64,000 bases of DNA from Dromiciops gliroides. Lineage: Eukaryota; Chordata; Mammalia; Microbiotheria; Microbiotheriidae. The stretch covers positions 58,980,492 through 59,044,491 of the forward strand of contig NC_057867.1 of assembly GCF_019393635.1 (NCBI RefSeq), written 5' to 3'. Positions 44,360-57,059 of this stretch are shown piece by piece; positions within the stretch are counted from its first letter, which is position 1; every line of letters starts with the position of its first letter. Made by a program: the position numbers and the translations under genes. The notes beneath the pieces are model-generated. The model was not told the origin of the DNA and did no database searches. It saw only the letters and a program-made list of their open reading frames with translations.

Positions 44360-45885
44360 TTGTTGCATGAAACGACCACCCCTTCTCTCTCATTTTTAAA
44401 TCTCTGTCTGATTCCCCTTTCCTTCTCCCCCTCCCCTTTCCCTCTCTCCTCCTTTCTCCCCCTCATATTCTTCTCCTCTCTCTCCTCCCTCTTTTTCATT
44501 CTCCCCTTCTATTTCCCTCTTTCCTTCCCTTCTCTCTCCCTCTCTCCTTTTTTCTCTCCCCCTCCCTTCTATTCTCTTTCCCCTCCCTTCTCTTTTTCCT
44601 CCTTCCTCTCCTTCCCTTCTTTTCCCCTCACCCCTCCCCTGTGTCACCTTCTCCCCCTCCCTTTCTCCATCTCCCTCTCCCCTCCCTTTTCCTCTTTCTC
44701 CCTTCCATCTATTTCCATCCTCTTCCCCTCTCTCCTCTCCTCCTTTCCTCTCTCCCCTTCCTCTTTCTCTTTCTCTCCCTTCCTCTTCCTCTCATTCCCC
44801 CTCCCCTCCCTTCTCTCCCTTCTTTCCCCTTCCCTTCTCTCTCCTTCTTCCCTTCCTTTCTCTCTTCTCCCCTTCTCCCTCTCCCTTCTCCCCCTCCCTT
44901 CTCTCTCCTGCTCTCTTCCCTTTCTCTCTCCCCCTCCCTTCTTTCTCCTCCCTCCTCCCCCTCCCTTCTGTCTCCCTCTCCCCCTCCCTTCTTTCTTCTG
45001 CATTCTCTCCCTCCCTCCCTTCTCTTTTCCTCTCCCCCTCCCTTTTCTCCGCATTCTCTCCCTCTCCCCCTCCCTTCTGTTTTCTGCATTCCCTTTCTCT
45101 TCTCTTTCCCTCTCCCCCTCCCTTCTTTTTTCTGCATTAACTTTTTCCCTTCTCTTTTCCTCTCCCCCTCCCTTTTCTCCGCATTCTCTCCCTCTCCCCC
45201 TCCCTTCTTTTCTCTGCATTCCCCTTTTCCCTTCTCTTTCCCTCTCCCCCTCCCCTTTTTCTTTCTCCCTCAGCTTTCACTCTCTCTTTCATTCTTCTTT
45301 CTCCCCCTCCCTTATCTCTTCCCCTTCTCCCCCTCTCTCCTCTCTCCTCTTTTCCCTTCCCCTCCCGTTTCTCTTCTCTCTCCTTCCCTCTCCCCCTCCC
45401 TTCTTTTTTCTGCATTCTCTCCCTCCCTCCCTTCTCTTTTCCTCTCCCCCTCCCTTTTCTCCGCATTCTCTCCCTCTCCCCCTCCCTTCTGTTTTCTGCA
45501 TTCCCTTTCTCTCTTCTCTCTCCCTCTCCCCCTCCCTTCTTTTTTTCTGCATTCACTTTTTCCCTTCTCTTTTCCTCTCCCCCTCCCTTTTCTCTGCATT
45601 CTCCCCCTCCCTTCTTTTTTCTGCATTCCCTTTTCCCTTTCTCTTTCCCTCTCCCCCTCCCTTATTTTTTGTATACCCTTCCTCTTTTTCCCTCCCCCTC
45701 CCCTTTTCCTTTCCCCCTCAGCTTTCACTGTCTCACTCTTCTGTCTCTCTCCCTCATCTCTTCCCCTTTCTCACCCTCTCTCCTGTCTCCTCTTTTCCCT
45801 TCCCCCTACCATTTCTCTTCTCTCTCCTTCCCTCTATTTCTCTCCTTCCCTCTCCCCCTCCCTTCTTCCCCCTGTCTCTATCCCC

Positions 45886-45972
<87 letters not shown>
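44360..45972 (+). repeat. Pyrimidine-rich array with higher-order period of about 412 bp
   Basis: The plus strand is almost all C and T for about 1.6 kb. CCCTCTCCCCCTCCCTTCT alternates with TTCTGCATTC or CTCCGCATTC landmarks every 45-65 bp. A larger unit starting TTCTGCATTCTCTCCCTCCC repeats from 44996 to 45408 (412 bp), and a second landmark, CAGCTTTCAC, repeats at about 45271 and 45719. It ends in (CT)n at 45890-45950 and (CA)n at 45951-45972. Long frames on both strands (S/P/L-rich on plus, E/G/K/R-rich on minus) are low complexity. Confidence 0.85.
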
Positions 45973-46002
45973 CCCACAGCTGGTAAATGAGATTTTTTTT
46001 TT

Positions 46003-47722
46003 AAAACAAAACTTTATTGGTAATGGATTTCAAATAATGTTCACAACAAAGCACACCATTATAGCGGAAGTCATTTCCGTGAAACAGATGTCTTCGAATC
46101 ACACAGGTTGAATCTCTCAGGTATCCCCCACCCCTCCACCTGGCCTCTGAGCTCCTTCAAGGGTGGGGGAAATTTGAGAGAGGGACACACAAGCGAAGGG
46201 GGATGGAGAGAAGATGACTGCTCTCCATAGAGCTATTTGCTAGAGAGAGGGGAAGCAATTAGGATAATTCAGAAGCCTCAACAAGGGGCCAGTGAGAGGA
46301 GCGATGGATAGCTGTCAGTTAAGCCAGATGGAGGGGGCTTCTGGGGATGGGGAATAGTGGCGAGGCCACCAGGTGAATAAAATTGACATTCCCAGGGCAA
46401 AAGGAAGCTCTATACCTTAGAGCTATGCCACTTCCTGTTCCCTTGCTCCCAGCCCCCCCCCCTTCCCTACCCCCTCCTCCTCTCCCAACCCAGGGTGGGC
46501 TATCGCCTCCAACGAGCTTCTTCGGATTGACAATCCCAGCCAGAGTGGGAAATCAGCGTCTGAGGCTTAAAAATCTATAGATAAGAATGGCTAAATTGTA
46601 GGAGGTGTGGCCCAGGAATTTCTGGGAGACCTCTTTGGCAGGGATCAAAAACCAGTTAGCCTGGGTGGGGTGGGGTGGGGTGGGGGTGGGTAATGTTCTT
46701 TCTGGCGCCCCAGCCTCAGGGAGGCAAGACTGGGGAGTGGGGAAGGTCCCGAGGGAGGGAAATCATTGGGAGTTGGGGGTGGGGGGGTGAGGATAGGTAA
46801 GGCTCTTTCCAATTTGGCAGGATACCCCCAATGGGGCTCTGGCGATTGTTTTCACAAACCCCTGGATGAGATCAGCAGCAAGAAATCCCCGTCGGTAGGC
46901 CATAGCCCCAGTTCAAATCATCTGCTGAGAGAGATCCCAGAGGTTAAAAGCTCCGTGGCCTTTGACCTAGGCAAAACCAGACACGTTAAAATCTCTTTGG
47001 GACAGTTAGGGATGGTGGAAGGGAATAAGGGAGGGAGGGAGGGGTAAGTACAACCTAAATGATATTTAAAATTTTGTTTTCATATACAGGAGCCCCGATG
47101 CATTCCCTAAAGCTCTGCCTAGGTAGGATCTCTGTTTGTGGGGGGAACCAGTTAAGTCTGTCTGTCTTTTTTTGCCCATGGATTCGCTCCTAAGGTTATA
47201 GGGGAGGTTAGGCAGAGGATGAAGGAGAATGGGGAACTGCAGCAGTCTTAGGGATCGTAGGTTTTCCAACTTGGGGTCCCCCTGGCTCCCCTGCTCTAAC
47301 TATCCAGCACCAATGGAATCTTCAGGAGCTCCCAAAGCAGGGGCCTGACCTGTGGAACAAATAGACCACCCAGGGGAGGGAGTCGGGGTGGAAAAAAGCT
47401 GCATCTCGGTTTGGTGACGATGGTAAGGCTTGGGCTGGAACACTGACTTACAACTTGCATGGAGTTGGGCATAGAGCAGAGGGAACCCAGCCATGGGGTC
47501 TACCTGTTGGGGTAAGCCAGCAGGGGAAAGCAGTGGGGGATAGTGGGAAGGAGAGGGAAAGGGGGGCCACCTGGTATTCGGATCTCCCTGGCGCCCTGCA
47601 AACCTCTCAGCTTTCTGATCTCCCTAGGGAAAAAAGAATATGCCAGGAAATCTGGGGCCCTCTGGCTGATCAATCCACCCCCCCACCCCCGCCCCCAAAA
47701 GGAAGCCACCAGGGGGCCACGC
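46003..47722 (-). other. 3'UTR of PKA retrogene, with polyadenylation signal and A10 remnant
   Basis: The sense strand runs from the stop codon (47723) to an AATAAA at 46018-46013, followed 10 bases on by ten A (46002-45993). Beyond that the sequence changes to (GT)n/(GA)n. This layout (signal, short gap, genomic A-run) marks the 3' end of a reverse-transcribed mRNA. Plus-strand frames over the 3'UTR have no support. Confidence 0.75.
46013..46018 (-). terminator. Polyadenylation signal AATAAA of the retrogene
   Basis: Sense-strand AATAAAGTTTTG, ten bases upstream of the A10 remnant at 46002-45993. It may still serve transcripts of the retrogene. Confidence 0.7.
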
Positions 47723-49780
<2,058 letters not shown>

Positions 49781-49849
49781 CTGTGATTCGCCCATTGCTG
49801 AGAGTGTAACAAACACATAAGCATCTTTGCCCATCGCGGGCTCCCCCTC

Positions 49850-50460
49850 CCCTTTCCAGCCTTATGTCATAGCAACCCCCTTCAAGCCTTCTCCATCCCT
49901 ACTCATCCCCTAGCTGTCACCCGCTGCCACTTGTTCCCTTCCTTCCAGGCCTGCCTCAGGTGCCACCTCCTCCCCAAGCCTTCCTTGATGGGTTTACAGA
50001 AGCGAGATTCGGAGGGGCAGAGGCCAGAGCCCCGACGGGCCGCTCACTCCCCCTGTGACCTAGGGCACATCTTCCTGAGCCCTTTATTAAGGGGGGGGAA
50101 AGGGGGGGGCCGGCCTTGAGGACTGGGAAGGCCCCATCCACTTTTAACATTCTGCCAGTTCTGCAATCTCAATGAGATCTTGAAGGGAAACAAGCTGCCT
50201 CCTTAATGCTCCCACTATTACATAAAGAGATCACGACTCCCTTTCCCCCAGTGTTAGCGTGGTGCCCTGGAAGGAAGCTTGCGTTTGGAGCCCACAGACC
50301 TGGGTTCAAATCGCAACCCTGCCATTTACTAGCTGGGTGACCTTGAGCAAAGTCACTTAAATTCACAGGGCCTCAGTTGCCTCCACTGTAAAGTCAGGGA
50401 GTGGAGCTGGGTGATCTCTGAAGCCCCCCCCCCCCCCACCTCTGAATCTGAGGGGCCAAG
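49850..50460 (+). repeat. L2 fragment and MIR copy
   Basis: CTTCCAGGCCTGCCTCAGGT and CCCCAAGCCTTCCTTGATGG (about 49850-49995) are L2-like. A well-kept MIR follows at 50255-50450 (GACCTGGGTTCAAATCGCAA, TTTACTAGCTGGGTGACCTT, GGCCTCAGTTGCCTCCACTG). Confidence 0.6.
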
Positions 50461-51310
50461 GCCCTAGGTAGATGTGCCATATGAAACCCCTTTGCAGTTC
50501 TACAGATCATATTTACAAATCAGACATACGGATGGAAACATCTGATTACCCCCAAGCTCCTCTGTGGCCAAGGACTAGCTTGTTTTCCACGTGGGGTTTC
50601 CCCACGGCCAAGCCCTGAGCTCTGCACCTAGTGGGAGCTTCCTAAATGCTTGTGGGCTTGAATGGAAACCAAAGCTGCTTGCAGTAAGTGGCAAACTCCA
50701 GGCCTGCCCACAGGATGCTACAGTCCACAACCCTTCAGCATGCAGCAACTAGATTAAAACAGCATTGGGAGATATTTAACAAAAGAAATAAAAATAGAAT
50801 AAAATACAGATATATTCAAAACGAAGTCAATCTGTGGCCAGCAGGGATCCTTGCATAAGGATTATCAGCGGTTGAGTTTGATCCCACTGGCTTAGAGCAT
50901 GGAGGGTGGAATGACTTGTCCAGGGTCACACAGCAAAGGTGGGATTGGAACCCAGGTTTTCCTGGCCTTGAAGCTGGCTCTCCATACGCTATGCTCTGTC
51001 TCTACTATTATTAAAAAGTGATTAAAAAGCTGCCACTGCTCTTTGAAAGCAGATTGCCACAGGCCAATGGCACGCTGCCCATTGTCCCTCATGCAGTCTA
51101 AAAAGCCAAGTGGTTTGTTTGTTTGTTTTCTGAGAACCTCAGGGTAGTACCATTTAAGAGACAGGAGGGACCTTGGGGATTTCCTAGTTCAACCTACTTA
51201 TGTTAAAGATGAGAAAACGAAAGGTCTGAGAAGTTAAGCAATTTCCCCAAAGTCACAAAGCAATCAGAACTGGAATTCCAACTCATGTCTTATGACTACA
51301 GATGCCATGT
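50460..51310. repeat. hAT-like fragment and MIR pieces
   Basis: hAT-like block at 50760-50895 (AAGTCAATCTGTGGCCAGCA, GGTTGAGTTTGATCCCACTG) shared with 52740-52895. MIR-like minus pieces lie at 50895-51010 and 51150-51300 (AAGTCACAAAGCAATCAGAA). 50460-50760 has a weak L2/MIR tail only. Confidence 0.45.
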
Positions 51311-52314
51311 TCTTTATACTACACCAAATTGTTCATATAATCACCATCCAGGAAGAAGTGCTACCACACAAGAAGTGGAGAGAACAGGTTTCCCTACCCT
51401 TCCACCACTTCCCACTTGCCCACCACTATCCACTATACTTTGAGGTTGACCTGTTTGATTCTGAGAGCAGAAAGGAAGGGGGTCAAAGGTAGTATGAGAA
51501 GGAGTTAGAGAGGCAGGTAAAATAGGCTCTGGGTTTTCCAAATGGTTGTTGTGGGGGCTTAACACTGCTCTGAAACTTGAGGCTGTAGGGATACACTTTA
51601 TTTCTGCAGTGAAAGTTTGTCCCATACAACCCAACAGTACAAGGGTTTTTGTTTGTTTGTTTGTTTATTTGTTTGTGTGTGTGTGTGTTTGTTTTAAACA
51701 ATACCAAAGACTCCTAAGGCACTGTGCCTGGTGCCAGGCATATATACAGACTGACAAAATGAAAAACAGACTCTGCCCTCTACAAGACGAAACAACAAAG
51801 AAATAAATCACTAAGGTGAACAGGAAATCTTCCCTGTAGAAGACGAACTGAGAGAAACCAGGGGATGATGGGTACTGGGAGTAAAGCAGAAGAGCTAACC
51901 TAGGCAAATACACAAAGGCCACGGGATGCTGTTTGAAGATGAAAGGAGTCACTTTGGCTCCATGGAAAGGACTAATGTGGAATAATATCTTGGGGTTTAT
52001 GGGCTGGAATTCTTTTTGAAGGACCAGGCTTTAGACCCAAATCACTAGGCTTTTGTTGATTGGCCAACAATAGGTCTCAGCCTAAGCCTCACTTGGTCAT
52101 TGTTTGGGCTCCAATGGCTCAGGGAAAGTGTAAATAGCAATTAATTTCTCTTTGGGCCAGAAACCCTGAGGTTCTTCCTCTCCCAGACTGATTTTTTTTT
52201 TAACTGGGTAAAAGAGGCCTTTCTTGGCCTCATTTCTTACCTAGCCTTAATTACTGAATGGGAGTTGACTTAGACAAACTGATACCTGGGAAAGACCTTA
52301 GCTTAAGTCACCCA
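51310..52314. other. Mostly unassigned; (TTTG)/(TG) microsatellite and family E trace
   Basis: TTTGTTTGTTTGTTTATTTG followed by a (TG)n run at 51643-51690. 51715-51910 has family E-like wording (GCACTGTGCCTGGTGCCAGG, GACTCTGCCCTCTACAAGAC). Nothing recognised from 51960 to 52314. Confidence 0.4.
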
Positions 52315-52495
52315 CTGCACCCCAGGCCATCTCCAGTTGTCCTGATCTATAACTTACCACTGGACCCAGATGGCTCCAGAGGAAAGAGTGAGCTTGGTGA
52401 GCTTGCACTTAAATCCAATTCGCTGCAAAGTCATGACATCACCCCAACGTCATGGTCCTCTTCAAGAATGAAAGATATACAACAACCACAACATG
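52315..52495 (+). mobile_element. Composite marsupial SINE, 5'-truncated
   Basis: CATCTCCAGTTGTCCTGATC, TGGACCCAGATGGCTCCAGA, CACTTAAATCCAATTCGCTG, AAGTCATGACATCACCCCAA and an ACAACAACCACAAC tail. It lacks the tRNA-like head. Confidence 0.75.
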
Positions 52496-52559
52496 TAATA
52501 AGCAGGCTCAGGTCAGAGAGTGAAGGGCTTGAAATATTAAGTAGATGAATGTGTATTTT

Positions 52560-53105
52560 ATCCTAGAAGCAATAAAAGGGGGCAGCAAGACATAGCAGAT
52601 GGAGACAGAAGTGACCTCGGAGCCAGGAAGAGCCAGCTTCACATCCCACCTGGATCACATACTGGCTGTGTGTCTAATGGGTGAGTCCCTCAACCAACCT
52701 TTCAATGCTCTGGAGAGCAACACTCCACAGGTGAAAATGTAATCAGGAAATAATTAGCAAAATAAACACAAACACAATAAAACACAGATAATGTTAATAT
52801 GTGGTTGTCTAAGTCAATGTGCTGCCTGAAGGGATACTTATGTCTGGTTTAGTGGCCCCCATTTCTATGTGAGTTTGAGCTCACTGCCCTGGACAACTCT
52901 TTAAGACTAAGACTAAGTTGAAGAGACTTTGGTAGAGGGAGGTTCCTCACTGGGCTTTTCCTATACTAATGAAATCACAGGTCCAGTCCCTCTCCTGGGA
53001 GGCAAAAAGAACCCAGTGTAGTTTCTTATGCTTTGTGAAGATGATGTTGGCAGATCTCTGAGGATGCATGGGAGAGGGGAATGGGCAGGGAAGAGCCTTT
53101 AGGAG
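52560..53105. repeat. Old SINE and hAT-like fragments
   Basis: A diverged SINE head at about 52578-52700 (GGGGGCAGCAAGACATAGCA) and a hAT-like fragment at 52740-52895 (AGATAATGTTAATATGTGGT, CTATGTGAGTTTGAGCTCAC). 52900-53105 is unassigned. Confidence 0.45.
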
Positions 53106-53107
53106 CT

Positions 53108-53425
53108 GTCACAGATGTTGTTCCTTCAGAGGACCAATGACATCACGGGGTGATGTCTGGACTGGCTTGTGAATTGGATTCAAGTGAGGCAGAGTTGCAC
53201 GGAGTCATGAGTCTCACTCTCTCTTCCAGAGACATCCAAGTCCAGCGGAAAGACAAAGGTCAGGATGATTGGTGATGACCCAGGATGCAGTGGGTGACCT
53301 TGGAGTCTTTGATGCCTGACCAAGCTCTAAGCATTCCACAGACCCTGGCTCAACTTTCTTCATGGTCACTGGAACAAACTGTTCTCACCCGCCCATTCTG
53401 CTGGGGGAAGTCTTCACATGCACAG
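53108..53425 (-). mobile_element. Variant composite SINE-like repeat
   Basis: TTGTTCCTTCAGAGGACCAA, GACATCACGGGGTGATGTCT and CATCCAAGTCCAGCGGAAAG, then CTGTTCTCACCCGCCCATTC and TGCTGGGGGAAGTCTTCACA. The last part is shared with 56274-56660 but absent from the other composite SINEs, so these two form their own subfamily. Confidence 0.6.
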
Positions 53426-53599
53426 ATAAGGAGGAGAGAAAGGATGAGTATGATCCTTCTAGGATGAACAGGGGCCTGGGAAAAACATGTCCGTATTTCC
53501 TTGTAAATTAGGTTGGATTTAGATGGCCTCATACCCTGAACCGGCTCTTGTGGGAAGGAAATGGAAAGACCCTTGTTTGAAAGCTCCTTCCAGAATCAT

Positions 53600-53800
53600 A
53601 GCTGCAGAATAATGAGCAACCTTAGGAGGCATCCGTGTAACTCACCCCACCCCCAGTTCGAGGATGAGAAAACTAAGGACCAGAGATGTTGAGGAGTGAC
53701 TTGTCTAAGGTCACAACGCTAGTAGGTACATGCAATAGAATTTGATCCCTGGTCTTCTGACTCCATATATTGCATGCTTTCCAATGAGCCATGCTTCTTT
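53600..53800 (-). repeat. MIR-like fragment
   Basis: Plus-strand GATGAGAAAACTAAGGACCA, GTGACTTGTCTAAGGTCACA and GATCCCTGGTCTTCTGACTC form a MIR in reverse. 53800-54065 is unassigned. Confidence 0.55.
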
Positions 53801-54078
53801 GGGTGGGGAGAACAAATGGTTGGAAACAAAGAGTTCTGATAAAAAATGCAGTGGTTCTTGGAACCCCCTTACAATGCTCAACACTTTTGATTCCCCTTAG
53901 ACCTTCAAACCAGGTCATGCTGGCCAAGGTGAACAGCCAGAATTCCTCAAGCTCACAGAGGACTACCTGAATCCCCAGAGAGGTTAAGGGACTTGCCCAT
54001 GCCACTGTAAGTGACAGTGTGGTACGGTGGGTTGCTTCAAAAGCTCTAAAGTCTCTTCTAGTTTGAAAGACTCAAATC

Positions 54079-54217
54079 AGGGCAGCTAGGTGGTGCAGTG
54101 GATAAAGCACCAGCCTTGGATTCAGGAGGATCTGAGTTCAAATCTGACCTCAGACACTTACTAGCTGTGTGACCCTGGGCAAGTCACTTAACCCTCATTA
54201 CCCTGCCCCCCCAAAAA
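54079..54217 (+). mobile_element. Short tRNA-headed marsupial SINE with target repeats
   Basis: Head GGGCAGCTAGGTGGTGCAGT; the direct repeats AAAGACTCAAATC (54066-54078) and AAAGACTCGAATC (54218-54230) differ at one base. Confidence 0.9.
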
Positions 54218-54255
54218 AAAGACTCGAATCCAGGGAGTAGAAGGATGGGATTATA

Positions 54256-54439
54256 CAGGGTGGGCCAAAGGTCACGAAGTCAGGAAGACGTTTTGATATT
54301 TAATAACTCCTTGATTTTTCTTTGTAATTTACAATACCATAGCATCATATATAATGTATAATATATATGAAATAAAGAAAACTAATTTTCCAAAAGTTAT
54401 TAAAACATCAGACCCCTTTGTGGCTTTGGGCCCACCCTG
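54256..54439. mobile_element. 184-bp MITE with ~24-bp terminal inverted repeats
   Basis: CAGGGTGGGCCAAAGGTCAC at the left end and GTGGCTTTGGGCCCACCCTG at the right are inverted copies. TA precedes the left end. The interior is AT-rich with no coding. The terminus resembles mariner-type MITEs (CAGGGTG...). Confidence 0.75.
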
Positions 54440-54544
54440 GAGTATCTATCTGTGAATGTAGATGGACCTACCCCAAGACAGGGTTGTTTATAAGTGGGGG
54501 GACTATTCTCTACCTAGTGAGCACCCTTTTGAGCACCCCTTGTA

Positions 54545-55520
54545 AAACTAATAATAATGATAATAATTCACCTTTAGATAACAATTTCCCCTTACATGCA
54601 TTATGTTATTTGATCCTCACAACACCCTGGAAAGTAAGTATGACAAGCCTTATAATGCTAATTTTATAGGTGAGAAAACTGAGGCTCTTGTCATTCTGCC
54701 ATGATACTCCTCATCTTTGTCTTTGATGTTCTGTTATCTGAATTTCACAAAGATATCGTTTGGATAGGCAGAAGTTACCTCCTGGCCCCACGTGTTCGCT
54801 CAATGATTAACTTGGAAACAAAGGCCCTGGTGAGAAAACAACAGAACTAAAAACTCCCAAGGCCAATGCAGCCTAAGTGTTTTTCTGTTGTCTAAAAACT
54901 GCGTTGCCCTTGTCCTTGCTTACACTTTGGCCAGCTAGGTGGGTGACATTCCTTTGGCTCTCAGGATTATGTAACTTTCATCATCTCTTCTGGGGGTTTC
55001 AGTCCTAATTTATCCAGTCACTTATCTTGGTCACAGCATGAGGTCTCACAGCTGATCAAGCCTCCTTGGCACAGAGTCCAATATGCTGAGACCCTGGGCG
55101 GCCAATGGGAAACTTTTTGGCAGGAGGCCCGACTACCTCCAAGGCCGAACATGTGAAGCTGGTTAATCCTAGTCACTTAGATAGATGTTACCTATTTCCT
55201 GTCTTGATTGCTAAATGGACTAAGGACAGTTTGGCGACTCCTGAGCTTGTCATAGCAAGGAATGATCATTTCATTCATCTCACATGGGAAGAGCGTGTTT
55301 GGAGAGGATATTAGTGGCTTCAGTCGGATATTGGTCTTGTGGCCTTGGGGATAGTGAGGCAGGAGAGAGTTAGCTGTGTTTCTCCAGAGGCTAAATGATT
55401 TCAGTTAGCAGTTTAGCAGGATGTGAAGAGCTAGCTGGAATGGGAACAGTGAGAAAAACAATAACTGGGAGATGAAGAGTGAGGGTCTGGACCCTCAAAA
55501 TATTCTTCCATAATTCAAGG
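54545..55520. other. MIR-like trace, then unassigned sequence
   Basis: CAATTTCCCCTTACATGCAT, TTGATCCTCACAACACCCTG and GGTGAGAAAACTGAGGCTC (54575-54690) belong to an old CORE-SINE. From 54690 to 55520 I find no gene or repeat that I can name. Confidence 0.4.
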
Positions 55521-55535
55521 ATGCATCAATATTTC

Positions 55536-55680
55536 TTTTTTTTTCGGTGAGGCCATTGGGGTTAAGTGACTTGCCCAGGGTCACACAGCTAGTAAGTGTT
55601 AAGTGTCTGTGGTTGGATTTGAACTCACGTCCTTCTGAATCCAGGGCTGGTGCTCTATCCACTGCGCCACCTAGCTGTCC
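55536..55680 (-). mobile_element. Short tRNA-headed marsupial SINE with perfect target repeats
   Basis: Direct repeats CATCAATATTTC at 55524-55535 and 55681-55692. Body TTAAGTGACTTGCCCAGGGT, head complement CGCCACCTAGCTGTCC. Confidence 0.92.
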
Positions 55681-55734
55681 CATCAATATTTCAAATATGA
55701 ATAGAATGGTATTTCCAGAATCAAGTCATTTCCA

Positions 55735-56270
55735 ATAGAATGTAAACTTCTCAAGGGCAGGGATGGCCTTATTTTATGCTTTTGTTTCACCAGCACCAGG
55801 CACAGGGCTTAGCACATTTGTTGGTGTGAGCACCCCCTCCACTCACACTGATAACCAGTCCTGCTATTGCTTAATAGACCATCTTTGAGAACTGCTGTGG
55901 CCAAAATATTTCTCCTCGGGGACCAACCTGGTGATGAGATCCCCTGAATTCGGACAAAAGACTGTTATTGGGCTCACCATCACAGCCTCTCTAGTTTGGT
56001 AGAGCATAGGATTATAAATTTAGAACTAGAAGGGACCTCGTAGGTCATTTATTCCAACCTCTTCATTTTATAGATGAAAAATTTGAGGTCCAGAAAGGGG
56101 AAGAGACTTATATTTTGATAGCTTGTAAACAGTGTGTCCCAAAAGTCTTTGTGCAGTCATAAGCTCTAATAGCTGTGGGGGCACCCACACTCAGATAGAG
56201 ATGGAGAGAGAGATAAAGATAGAGATAGAGACAGAAGTAGAGATAGAGATAGATACACACATATGCGTGT
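55735..56270. repeat. L2 end, MIR piece, mariner-like stub, (GATA/GAGA)n
   Basis: L2-type end at 55735-55820 (TAGAATGTAAACTTCTCAAG). MIR-like minus piece at 56010-56125. A short mariner-like stub at 56131-56193 begins CAGTGTGTCCCAAAAGTCTT. A GAGATAGAGATAGA-like simple repeat lies at 56195-56255. Confidence 0.5.
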
Positions 56271-56273
56271 ATA

Positions 56274-56660
56274 TTGTTGTTCATCTTTTGTTTTCGAAGA
56301 GGACCAATGACATCATGAGGTGATGTCTTGAATTCTGAGTGAACTGGATCTAAGCGAGGGAGAGTCGCACAAAGTGGTCAGCCTCACTCTTTTCCCGAGT
56401 CATGGAAGTCCAGTGCAGTGGATGACCGGATGTGTGAGCAAGCTCAAAGCACTGCATAACGCCGATCCAGGCACGGAACGAATTGTTCTCACCTGCACAT
56501 TCTGCTGGGTGAAGTCTCCACATGCTTGGGGCAGACATCCCCCTAACTCACCCATGGGTTTGAGGCCTGTCAGTTAACCTCAACCTGGTCTAGTCCATCT
56601 TCCAAGAAGGTTTTACTGGGGTGTGGCCAATGAGCACACTACAGCTTCTTGGAGCCACAG
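56274..56660 (-). mobile_element. Variant composite SINE-like repeat
   Basis: TTGTTGTTCATCTTTTGTTT, GAAGAGGACCAATGACATCA, GAGTCATGGAAGTCCAGTGC, then CACTGCATAACGCCGATCCA, TTGTTCTCACCTGCACATTC and TTCTTGGAGCCACAGGTGAG. It is about 385 bp and longer than the 53108-53425 copy. Confidence 0.6.
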
Positions 56661-56824
56661 GTGAGAGTTGGGTAAACATGGACTCCAAAAGGGGATGAAC
56701 AGCCCTGAAAAGGTGGGGTGCTGGTTCTCCCCAAACACCATATATTCACACACATATACATATAAATGATGTATAAGTATTTCTGTGTTCACTTGATATT
56801 TATTCCTGTATGTACTTATGAATA

Positions 56825-56965
56825 TATTTGTTGCCTCCCCTATTAGAATGCAAACTCCCTGCAGGTAGGGATTTTGTTGTTGTTGTTTTGGTACCTGTGT
56901 CCGAGGTGCCTGGTGCATTTCCAGGGACATTGTACATCCTTAAGAAATACTGGTTTATTGACAGA
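56825..56965 (+). mobile_element. L2 3' end with (TTG)n insertion
   Basis: CTATTAGAATGCAAACTCCC, GCAGGTAGGGATTTTGTTG and CCTTAAGAAATACTGGTTTA. L2-like with a local (TTG)n expansion. Confidence 0.55.
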
Positions 56966-57059
56966 TGGACTTTGCCAGGACCACTGAGGCTTTAATTCCA
57001 TTGCCAACAGCCTGCCCACGGAAATTAGGAGCCACTTTGTTTCATTTCTTATGTGCATA

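Noticed and set aside
44360-46111. 583- and 449-codon plus-strand open frames (S/P/L-rich)
   Set aside because: They are pure consequences of a stop-poor CT-rich array; several frames are open at once and there is no domain or codon bias.
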